A DNA stretch of 5,593 bases from Acholeplasmatales bacterium. Its GTDB lineage: Bacteria; Bacillota_I; Bacilli_A; Izemoplasmatales; Hujiaoplasmataceae. This document shows, in pieces, positions 1-5,063 of this stretch. The notes under the pieces are model-generated. The model ran no database searches and was not told where the DNA came from. It saw nothing but the letters and a program-made list of their open reading frames with translations. Position 1 is the stretch's first letter. Each line of letters starts with the position of its first letter. The stretch spans positions 52,148 to 57,740 of the forward strand of contig DMTN01000028.1 in assembly GCA_003477305.1 (NCBI GenBank). The letters are read 5' to 3'. The position numbers and the translations under genes were made by a program.

Positions 1-106
1 CGCCGCAGACCCCGCGCTTCCCAGGGGCGATCCAGCAGCGGTGCGGACAGACGCCGCAGCGGACGCGTCCGTCGTCCAGTTTTTCATACAGCATCGCTTC
101 GGTCAT
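1..106 (-). CDS. amrS: AmmeMemoRadiSam system radical SAM enzyme, N-terminal fragment (cut by window edge)
   Basis: Only the first 35 codons lie in the window; the gene continues past the left edge. The start at 106 has an AGGGAG ribosome binding site (115-120) eight bases upstream. The visible peptide runs MTEAMLYEKLDDG, then VRCGVCPHRC, then a GKRGVCG segment. The opening YEKLxDGxVRCxxCPHxC followed by GKRGxCG is, as I recall it, the signature beginning of the radical SAM member of the AmmeMemoRadiSam system (relatives are often annotated as pyruvate formate-lyase activating-enzyme-like). Cys17, Cys20, Cys24 and Cys34 are visible. The CxxxCxxC radical SAM cluster motif would lie beyond the edge and cannot be checked. 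In the known system this protein occurs with AMMECR1 and Memo domains; the substrate is not well established. It follows nrdJ but is separated from it by a terminator and has its own candidate promoter, so it is probably a separate transcription unit. Family call fairly secure; function unverified. Confidence 0.8.
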   Translation of the reverse strand, partial: MTEAMLYEKLDDGRVRCGVCPHRCWIAPGKRGVCG

Positions 107-114
107 CGGATCAT

Positions 115-133
115 CTCCCTCGATTCCATTATA
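115..133 (-). promoter_or_regulatory. Candidate amrS promoter (-10) and ribosome binding site
   Basis: Read on the minus strand, a perfect TATAAT occupies 128-133 and an AGGGAG Shine-Dalgarno sequence occupies 115-120, giving a very short leader to the start at 106. No good -35 hexamer is found 16-18 bp upstream (the 17-bp position reads GCACCA), and there is no TGn extension. The promoter is therefore supported mainly by the -10 box and by its position just after the nrdJ terminator. Confidence 0.45.
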
Positions 134-179
134 ATCCCAATCGGCCGAAATGGTGCTTTCCGGTTCAAAATGAAGATGC

Positions 180-210
180 AAAAGGGCATGAAGCGGGTCG
201 CTTCATGCCC
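180..210 (-). terminator. Intrinsic terminator of nrdJ
   Basis: A perfect 11-bp inverted repeat, with arms at 184-194 and 200-210 and a 5-nt loop, starts 10 nt after the nrdJ stop codon. On the minus transcript it is followed by TTTT (180-183) and then a broken T-rich stretch. This is a standard rho-independent terminator and separates nrdJ from amrS. Confidence 0.88.
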
Positions 211-220
211 AAGATCTTCG

Positions 221-2737
221 TTACAGCCCGCATTTGAGCTGCGCGTTGCAGTTGGAACAGGTGTTGCATCCGCCGAGGTCCTCGACGGTCCCTTCGCCGC
301 AAATCGGGCAAATGTCGCCGATTTCGACGCCGATGTTCTTGCCGGCCTTCGAACGGAGATGGATCTGCGACTCCGATTCGACCGGGATGTCGCGCTTCTC
401 GACGTCGACGCCGAGGTCGGCGAGATCGAGCTGGACGTTCTGCGGTTCGTCTTTATAAAGGGTGAGGACCTGCGCGTCGCGGCTGCCGTCGACATAGACG
501 GTCCCGCCCTTCGCGCCATGCTTGTAGAGGTAGGTATAGAGTTCCTCGACCTGTTCGACGCTGTAGCCCTTCGGGGCGTTGACGGTCTTCGAGATCGACG
601 AATCGACCCAACGCTGGATGATGCACTGGACCGTCGCGTGTTCCTTCGCGGAAAGCTCCATCGCCGACACGAACGTGTTCGGCAACTTCTTCCCGCGCCA
701 TTCGGGATAGCGGTTCAGGTAGTCTTCGACGATCGGCGCGTCCACTTCCATGAACTTGCCAAGGCGTCCGCTGCGGAAGTACTTGAAGGCGAAATACGGT
801 TCAAGACCGGTCGAGACGCCGACCATCGTGCCGGTCGAACCGGTCGGCGCGATCGTGAGCAGATGGCTGTTGCGGATGCCGTACTTGAGGACCGCTTCGC
901 GGATCTCCGGCGGCATCTTCCGCATGAAACCGGATTCGATGAACTTCTGCCGGGAGCCGTACTGGTCGAGGAACGGGAAGCTGCCTTTTTCGCGGGCGAG
1001 TTCGATCGAGGTGCGGTAGGCATTCACGGTGATGAAGCGCATCAGCCTGTCGATGAAGTCGTTGCCTTTGGACGATCCGTAGCGGACGTCGCAGTAGATG
1101 AGCAGGTCGTGCAGACCCATGATGCCGAGGCCGACACGGCGTTCGCCGAGCGCCTGCTTCTTGTTCTGTTCGAGGAAATAGGTGGTGCGGTCGATGACGT
1201 TGTCCTGCATCCGGACCGATACCGCGATCGTCGCGGCGAGCTTGTCCCAGTCGACTTCGCGCGTTTCGTGGTTCGCCATATTGGCGAGGTTGATCGCCGC
1301 GAGGTTGCAGACGGCGTAGGGGGCGAGCGGCTGCTCGCCGCACGGATTCGTGCAGACGACCTTCTGGCCGTAGCCGACGGCGTTGGTCATGTCGTTGGCG
1401 TTGTCGATGAAGAAGATCCCGGGTTCGGCCGAATAGGTGGCGCAGATGTTGATCAGGTTCCACAGTTCGCGGGCCTTGATGGTCTTGTAGACGCGGACCC
1501 CGTATCCCATCTTCTGCCATTCGCGGACGTCGCCGACGTTGTGCCATTTCTCGTCGTAGGCGGCTTTTTCACCGGCGGAATAATGGTCGATGTCGGGATA
1601 GCGGAGTTCATAGTCCGCATCCTTCTCGACGGCTTCCATGAAGCCCTTCGTGATCGCCACGGAGATGTTCGCGCCGTTGAAGTAGTCGGGATTCTTGACT
1701 TCGTAGCGGCCGCTGTTCATGAGCATTTCGCGAACCTTGTTGGACGTCGCCGGCTTGAGTGTTCCGGGGTTCTTCGACTCGACTTCCTGCAAGGTCTGGA
1801 CCATGTCCATCTCCTCGTTGGTGAAGGGGATGAACTTGAGCTTGTTCTTGGCTTCGCGGACGATGTCCTCGTCCTTGATGTTCTTGATCAAAAACTGGAG
1901 GATCTGGACGTTCTGCATCTTCGATATGATGAATTCGATGATGTCCGGATGCCAGCATGCCATCATGATCATCTGCGCGCCGCGGCGGGAGCCGCCCTGT
2001 TCGACGAGGTTGGTGAGCTGCGAAAGGTCCTGCAGCCAGCTGACGGCGCCGGAGGACTTGCCGTTGACGCCCTTGGCGAGCGAGTTCTTCGGCCGCAGCG
2101 AGGAGCCGTTCGTCCCGACGCCGCCGCCGCGGGACATGATTTCCATGACCTGCTGGCGATGTTCGGAGATGCCGGCGCGGGAATCTTTCACGTAGGGCAT
2201 GACGAAACAGTTGAAATAGGTGACGGCGCTCTGACTGCCGGCGCCGAAGAGAACGCGTCCGGCGGGAACGAGGTTCAGTTCCGCGATTTCCTTGTAGAAA
2301 GCCTGAAAATGCCCTTCCGTCTCGCCTTGCCCAAGATTGGCGGCGACACGCTTGGCGATCTGCTCGAAAAACAGCTCCATCGGCTTATCGACGGTGTTCT
2401 TGAATCGAACGATTTCGCCCTGGTCATTGGCGTCGACGGCGATCGGCGCGTATTCGTCCTCGAGCCGGATGCGGACATGGTCGTTTTCGACCTTGGTCAC
2501 GAAGCCGATCCCGCGGGTCGGGAATTTCGGGTCTTCCCGGACGACGCAGACGACGAGGTCGCCCTCGCCGAGGGTGATGTGATTGATGTCCTTTTGCGTA
2601 TATCGATCCAGCATCACGAGTCGGGAGACGCCCTCGAAGGTGCGCGACATGGTCGGGTCGATCAGAAACAGATGCGGAAAGGTGGAGCGGATGTCCTGGT
2701 TGAGTCGTTCGATCATGAAGGTCGGGTAGGTATGCAT
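221..2737 (-). CDS. nrdJ: Adenosylcobalamin-dependent (class II) ribonucleotide reductase
   Basis: An 838-residue protein that reduces ribonucleotides to deoxyribonucleotides, using adenosylcobalamin to generate the catalytic thiyl radical. It needs neither O2 nor a separate radical-carrying subunit. Visible family features in order: NCFVM with redox Cys177; SRGGGVGTNGSSLRP (202-215); GGSRRGAQ (248-255) and HPDIIEFI (263-270); the active-site NPCGE with N464, radical Cys466 and E468; second redox Cys477; APTGSTGT (630-637); WVDSSISKTVN (710-720); GGTVYVDGSRD (744-754). The tail carries a CPICG and a GCNTCSNC cluster plus CGL, matching the Cys-rich redox/zinc end of the dimeric diphosphate-reducing type. 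Residues 1-115 lack an obvious ATP-cone and instead look like a small beta-barrel (LGEGDLVV, FPTRGIGFV). Two stretches (about 274-353 and 374-412) look longer than usual. Product is intracellular and presumably re-reduced by thioredoxin. The start at 2737 is preferred because of ribosome binding site spacing; an in-frame ATG at 2743 is the alternative. Confidence 0.96.
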   Translation of the reverse strand: MHTYPTFMIERLNQDIRSTFPHLFLIDPTMSRTFEGVSRLVMLDRYTQKDINHITLGEGDLVVCVVREDPKFPTRGIGFVTKVENDHVRIRLEDEYAPIAVDANDQGEIVRFKNTVDKPMELFFEQIAKRVAANLGQGETEGHFQAFYKEIAELNLVPAGRVLFGAGSQSAVTYFNCFVMPYVKDSRAGISEHRQQVMEIMSRGGGVGTNGSSLRPKNSLAKGVNGKSSGAVSWLQDLSQLTNLVEQGGSRRGAQMIMMACWHPDIIEFIISKMQNVQILQFLIKNIKDEDIVREAKNKLKFIPFTNEEMDMVQTLQEVESKNPGTLKPATSNKVREMLMNSGRYEVKNPDYFNGANISVAITKGFMEAVEKDADYELRYPDIDHYSAGEKAAYDEKWHNVGDVREWQKMGYGVRVYKTIKARELWNLINICATYSAEPGIFFIDNANDMTNAVGYGQKVVCTNPCGEQPLAPYAVCNLAAINLANMANHETREVDWDKLAATIAVSVRMQDNVIDRTTYFLEQNKKQALGERRVGLGIMGLHDLLIYCDVRYGSSKGNDFIDRLMRFITVNAYRTSIELAREKGSFPFLDQYGSRQKFIESGFMRKMPPEIREAVLKYGIRNSHLLTIAPTGSTGTMVGVSTGLEPYFAFKYFRSGRLGKFMEVDAPIVEDYLNRYPEWRGKKLPNTFVSAMELSAKEHATVQCIIQRWVDSSISKTVNAPKGYSVEQVEELYTYLYKHGAKGGTVYVDGSRDAQVLTLYKDEPQNVQLDLADLGVDVEKRDIPVESESQIHLRSKAGKNIGVEIGDICPICGEGTVEDLGGCNTCSNCNAQLKCGL

Positions 2738-2743
2738 GGTCAT

Positions 2744-2750
2744 TTCCTCT
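2744..2750 (-). promoter_or_regulatory. nrdJ ribosome binding site that decides the start
   Basis: The minus strand carries AGAGG at 2746-2750. It lies 8 nt from the ATG at 2737 but only 2 nt from the in-frame ATG at 2743, so the downstream ATG (protein beginning MHTYPTF) is favoured. An ATG at 2809 opens the longest in-frame reading, but it lies only a few bases from the predicted transcript start and has no Shine-Dalgarno sequence. Confidence 0.7.
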
Positions 2751-2797
2751 TTCGCTTGTGGTGGGTTTTGATGGTCCGAGAACGCCTGTCGCCTTCC

Positions 2798-2834
2798 GGC
2801 GGCGGGCAAGTTGTTACCATTCTATCACGCCGCC
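2798..2834. repeat. 7-bp GC inverted repeat straddling the nrdJ -10 box
   Basis: Arms GGCGGCG (2798-2804) and CGCCGCC (2828-2834) are perfect inverted copies separated by 23 bp, with the proximal -10 box between them. The placement would suit an operator, but short GC-only repeats arise easily in this GC-rich DNA. It does not resemble the AT-rich NrdR box. Confidence 0.3.
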
Positions 2835-2847
2835 TCCGGCCTGTCCA
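2819..2847 (-). promoter_or_regulatory. Proximal nrdJ promoter (sigma-A type, extended -10)
   Basis: On the minus strand, TGGACA (2842-2847) and TAGAAT (2819-2824) are separated by exactly 17 bp. TGA stands directly before the -10 box, giving an extended -10. Transcription would begin near 2812, leaving a leader of about 75 nt, which is too short for a cobalamin riboswitch. The spacer is very GC-rich. Confidence 0.7.
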
Positions 2848-2992
2848 TCCATATTGACAATGAAAACGATGTAAATAAATGAAGATGATTGGATCGGCAT
2901 TGAAGGCGCGGGAGGCGTGCTATTTTGCATTATACTACGGTCGGCTTGACGGCACAACCGGAACGCGTGAAAATCAACCGCGGATTTTGAGA
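2848..2992. other. Intergenic control region upstream of nrdJ, no gene
   Basis: Between the paralog A terminator and the proximal nrdJ promoter there is no credible coding region. It contains a candidate second promoter (2929-2957) and a near-palindrome with arms AAAATC (2970-2975) and GATTTT (2983-2988) around a CCGCGG centre. No cobalamin riboswitch signature and no paired NrdR boxes were recognised by eye. Confidence 0.5.
2929..2957 (-). promoter_or_regulatory. Candidate distal promoter for nrdJ
   Basis: On the minus strand a perfect TATAAT (2929-2934) lies 17 bp from TTGTGC (2952-2957), which matches the -35 consensus only in its TTG. If used, it would give nrdJ a second transcript with a leader of roughly 185 nt. 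It lies just downstream of the preceding gene's terminator, a normal place for a promoter. Confidence 0.45.
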
Positions 2993-2993
2993 C

Positions 2994-3027
2994 AAAAAAA
3001 ACGGATGCTCTCTAAAGAGGCATCCGT
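2994..3027 (-). terminator. Intrinsic terminator of lipoprotein paralog A
   Basis: An 8-bp perfect stem (ACGGATGC at 3001-3008 with GCATCCGT at 3020-3027) can be extended by three pairs past one bulged base. On the minus transcript it is followed by eight T residues (2994-3001). It begins 15 nt after the stop codon. The stem sequence is nearly the same as in the terminator of paralog B. Confidence 0.93.
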
Positions 3028-3042
3028 GCGCGCGAGCAGTGG

Positions 3043-3834
3043 TCAGATCACAAAGATCAGTATCGCCGCAATGGAGAGACCGAGAACGAGGACCGCAAGC
3101 AGCAGGTACGGCCATTTGGCACGAATCCGCTCGGCGAGCGTCGTCACCGGCGGAGGCGGTGTTTTACCCGCGTTTTTTCCATAACGGTCGTCCCGATCGG
3201 CGTGGATGGTTTCGATCGTGTCTCCCGCTTTATACAGCCAATAATTCTTGACGCTTTCTCCGGCGTTTCGGGAAGTGTAGACCCGTCCGGCCCGGAGCGT
3301 GCCGGACGGAGCCAAAAATCCGCGGACTCCCTTGGGCAGCAGGATCATCAGCAGACGATAGCCCACGATGATGCCGACGATGGACCAAAACAGAATGATC
3401 CGCGCCGTCGTCCCGGTCGTGTCGGGCTCATCGATTTGCGGATCAACCGTCCCTGACAGGATGACGACATCGCTGAAGCCGATGAGGGAAGCGAGTTCTA
3501 CGGTGTGCGCCTCGTTCGGCCTCGAGATCGTGCAACCATCGACGGATGCATCAGCGGGGCAGGTTGCGTTCCAGTGGTCAGGATAGGTTGCGGAAAGTGA
3601 TCCGTCGGTGTGAACAAACACGGTCGCATCCGAGAACGACGATGTGAAAACGATGCTTCCCACATAAACGCTGACGTAAATCTCGTCTTCGCCGTGTGCG
3701 AAAATGCCTGAACCCTTTTCGATATAGGAAACCGTTTGAAAAACGATGTAACGATCGGGGTCGGATGGGTTCGCCGTGCAGGCATTTGTGGCGATGACGC
3801 AGAACAAGAGGATGGAGGCTGCGAAACGTTTCAT
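3043..3834 (-). CDS. Putative lipid-anchored membrane protein, paralog A (function unknown)
   Basis: I do not recognise this 263-residue protein. It has a short KR-led hydrophobic signal ending in TNAC, with Cys19 as the likely lipidated residue; T and N before the Cys make a weak lipobox. An extracytoplasmic beta-rich domain (about 20-143) follows, with Cys92 and Cys101 in a CX8C spacing that could form a disulfide. A membrane helix (about 144-167) leads to a basic cytoplasmic segment containing YW (198-199) and DRYGK (216-220), then a PPPP stretch, and a second helix (about 242-263) reaches the C-terminus. The start at 3834 follows AGGAG with 4-nt spacing, is directly preceded by a conserved leader, and aligns with paralog B; a start at 3879 would begin inside that leader. 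It is flanked by its own promoter and terminator, so it is probably monocistronic. Length and Cys spacing match paralog B, about 37 percent identical over residues 29-128. Confidence 0.8.
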   Translation of the reverse strand: MKRFAASILLFCVIATNACTANPSDPDRYIVFQTVSYIEKGSGIFAHGEDEIYVSVYVGSIVFTSSFSDATVFVHTDGSLSATYPDHWNATCPADASVDGCTISRPNEAHTVELASLIGFSDVVILSGTVDPQIDEPDTTGTTARIILFWSIVGIIVGYRLLMILLPKGVRGFLAPSGTLRAGRVYTSRNAGESVKNYWLYKAGDTIETIHADRDDRYGKNAGKTPPPPVTTLAERIRAKWPYLLLAVLVLGLSIAAILIFVI

Positions 3835-3890
3835 GCTTCTCCTATTCCCAACAGGGGGCAAAGGGCGGGGTGACCGCACCTTCCATTATC
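3835..3890 (-). promoter_or_regulatory. Conserved 5' leader of paralog A with small inverted repeat
   Basis: This 56-nt stretch between the -10 box and the ATG aligns without gaps with the paralog B leader, differing at 6 positions. It contains AGGAG (3839-3843) and an inverted repeat at 3869-3880, on the minus strand GGTG-CGGT-CACC. The transcript could form a short hairpin, or the DNA could be a protein-binding site; the sequence alone does not decide. Confidence 0.55.
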
Positions 3891-3919
3891 ATTCTACATC
3901 ATCGGTTCATCCTTGTAAA
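3891..3919 (-). promoter_or_regulatory. Promoter of paralog A
   Basis: On the minus strand TTTACA (3914-3919) and TAGAAT (3891-3896) are separated by exactly 17 bp. Both boxes are identical to those of the paralog B promoter and lie at the same distance from the start codon. Confidence 0.8.
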
Positions 3920-4101
3920 GAATCCCGTAAAAACCGCCGAGCCGAAAATCGCGATCAAAAAGCATCCATCGGCTAGCTTTCGGGCGGACGCGCGATTCAG
4001 AAAATCGGAGGTGGAACCCCCGACTTTCAACGCCGTCGTCATGTTGATGAAATCCACATGGAAAGAGACAAAGCATCCGCCCGACATCAACGCGGACAAA
4101 C
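3920..4101. other. Intergenic stretch with nothing recognisable
   Basis: About 180 bp between the paralog B terminator and the paralog A promoter. Homology between the two units stops close to the -35 box, and the A-tracts present upstream of paralog B are absent here. A 66-codon minus-strand frame (3899-4099) starts with TTG, lacks a ribosome binding site and runs into the promoter, so it is not called. Confidence 0.5.
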
Positions 4102-4132
4102 AAAAAACGGATGCCCCGAACGAGGCATCCGT
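4102..4132 (-). terminator. Intrinsic terminator of lipoprotein paralog B
   Basis: A perfect 9-bp stem (ACGGATGCC at 4107-4115 with GGCATCCGT at 4124-4132) with an 8-nt loop is followed on the minus transcript by six T residues (4102-4107). It begins 17 nt after the stop codon of paralog B. Confidence 0.93.
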
Positions 4133-4149
4133 CGATTCTTAGCGATCTT

Positions 4150-4947
4150 TCACCACAGGAGCACCGCCGCAAGGACGTTGGCGAACAGGAAAAGGGAAAT
4201 GACCCAAAGCGGCCATCCGACGCGAAAACGATCGTGCAGGCTCGGACCCGGTTCCTGACTCGTGTCGAAAGATTGCTTCCCATAGCGGTCCTCATGATCG
4301 TCGGCGATGGTCTGCGCCGCAACGGTCGCGTTGAACCAATATGCTTTGGTATCCTGACCCTGCCGTTCGGGAAGGATCATCCCCGCGACCCGCGGTGCGC
4401 GGTTGGCGCGATAGGCGATCCGGTTGATCGGCAGCGAGACGATCGTGAGCGTGCTGTACAGAACAAAGATACCGAAAAAGATGACGAGGAAGATCTCCCA
4501 TGGTTTCAGCAACACATCGACCGGATAGTCGGGAAGCGGATAATATCCCGCCGGCATGATGACCACGTTGCGAAACTCGAGCAGACTGTTGACTTCGATT
4601 CTGCGCGTATAATCAGCCTCGGAGACCGTACAGTTGTAATAGGTCCCTTCGGCCGGGCAGACCGCGTTCCATCCGTCCTCATAGAGGATCGTCAACGAGC
4701 CGTCTTCGAAGACCGTCGCGGAAGCTTCCGTGAACGAACCCGTGTAGATGGTCCGATCCGCTTGAACATCGGCCCAGATCACGCTGTTTTCAAAAGCGAA
4801 ACCGCCATCCGGCGTTTCGGTATACGCGACGCCGTGATAGATGATGTATCGTTCGAAATCATGTGAAACCGCCGTCGTCGTCTGCGCCATGCAGGCCGAC
4901 AGGGCAAAGATGCTGAAAACAACGAACAAGGATGCGAGGCGTTTCAT
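4150..4947 (-). CDS. Putative lipid-anchored membrane protein, paralog B (function unknown)
   Basis: A 265-residue protein not recognised as any named family. It opens with a signal and a good lipobox, LSAC, making Cys19 the lipidated residue after cleavage. The extracytoplasmic domain (about 20-148) carries Cys97 and Cys106 (CX8C) inside a WNAVCPA context and an EDGSL turn. A membrane helix (about 150-173) leads to a basic cytoplasmic segment with YW (203-204) and HEDRYGK (218-224); a last helix (about 244-265) ends the protein. This topology, lipid anchor outside, two helices and a small cytoplasmic loop, is shared with paralog A. The start at 4947 follows AGGAG with 4-nt spacing; upstream in-frame ATGs fall in the conserved leader. 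It lies 115 bp downstream of the lacI-like gene in the same direction with no terminator between, so some readthrough from lacI is possible besides its own promoter. A role in envelope sensing or anchoring is conceivable but unsupported. Confidence 0.82.
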   Translation of the reverse strand: MKRLASLFVVFSIFALSACMAQTTTAVSHDFERYIIYHGVAYTETPDGGFAFENSVIWADVQADRTIYTGSFTEASATVFEDGSLTILYEDGWNAVCPAEGTYYNCTVSEADYTRRIEVNSLLEFRNVVIMPAGYYPLPDYPVDVLLKPWEIFLVIFFGIFVLYSTLTIVSLPINRIAYRANRAPRVAGMILPERQGQDTKAYWFNATVAAQTIADDHEDRYGKQSFDTSQEPGPSLHDRFRVGWPLWVISLFLFANVLAAVLLW

Positions 4948-5003
4948 GCTTCTCCTATTCCCAGCAAAGGGCAAAGGGCGGGGCGACCGCGCCTTCCATC
5001 ATC
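4948..5003 (-). promoter_or_regulatory. Conserved 5' leader of paralog B with small inverted repeat
   Basis: The 56-nt leader is the counterpart of 3835-3890. It holds the AGGAG ribosome binding site and an inverted repeat at 4982-4993, on the minus strand GGCG-CGGT-CGCC. Compared with paralog A, the C of the left arm and its pairing G in the right arm both differ (T and A there), so pairing is kept. The two units share this leader in full length. Confidence 0.55.
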
Positions 5004-5032
5004 ATTCTATATCATTTGTTCACCTTTGTAAA
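5004..5032 (-). promoter_or_regulatory. Promoter of paralog B
   Basis: On the minus strand TTTACA (5027-5032) and TAGAAT (5004-5009) are separated by 17 bp. The -35 box sits in a short inverted repeat (CCTTT and AAAGG, 5023-5034) that is not preserved at paralog A. Confidence 0.8.
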
Positions 5033-5046
5033 GGATACTTGTGAGA

Positions 5047-5063
5047 TTTTTTTGGATTTTTTT
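5047..5063 (-). promoter_or_regulatory. Two A7 tracts one helical turn apart upstream of the paralog B promoter
   Basis: Minus-strand A7 runs at 5057-5063 and 5047-5053 repeat with a 10-bp period and end 14 bp before the -35 box. In-phase A-tracts bend DNA and can act as an UP element for RNA polymerase. The first tract overlaps the stop codon of the lacI-like gene. No hairpin precedes the tracts, so they are not a minus-strand terminator. Confidence 0.4.

Larger units (their letters stand above)
2994..5032 (-). repeat. Tandem duplication of a whole expression unit (promoter, leader, gene, terminator)
   Basis: Units 2994-3919 and 4102-5032 are diverged direct copies. Promoter boxes are identical, the 85 nt from the -35 box to the ATG have no gaps, the proteins are 263 and 265 residues with Cys19 and CX8C at matching places, and the terminator stems are almost the same. 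Similarity is not seen upstream of the -35 boxes. Confidence 0.8.

Noticed and set aside
801..1547. A 248-codon minus-strand frame inside nrdJ
   Set aside because: Out-of-frame shadow of nrdJ; its R-, P- and H-rich translation lacks motifs and no ribosome binding site precedes it.
41..2857. A 938-codon plus-strand open frame, longer than nrdJ itself
   Set aside because: It is the antisense shadow of nrdJ and also runs through the nrdJ terminator and promoter. Its translation is low-complexity and rich in D, V, A, R and L with no family motifs, as expected opposite a GC-rich gene with strong third-position bias.
2855..2880. Plus-strand TTGACA as a promoter for a rightward gene
   Set aside because: No adequate -10 box at 16-18 bp and no credible plus-strand gene downstream.
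2814..2900. A 28-codon minus-strand frame in the nrdJ upstream region, considered as a leader peptide
   Set aside because: No Shine-Dalgarno sequence precedes its ATG (2898-2900), and it runs through the proximal promoter; the peptide shows no attenuation-like codon run.
2738..2992. Cobalamin riboswitch upstream of the B12-dependent reductase
   Set aside because: No B12-box-like segment or suitable large structure was recognised, and the proximal leader is only about 75 nt. A covariance-model search would be decisive.
3899..4099. A 66-codon minus-strand frame between the paralogs
   Set aside because: TTG start, no ribosome binding site, and it runs through the -35 and spacer of the paralog A promoter.
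5023..5034. Palindrome CCTTT-AC-AAAGG at the paralog B -35 box as an operator for the LacI-family neighbour
   Set aside because: It lacks the central CG typical of LacI-family operators, is short, and is not preserved at the paralog A promoter.
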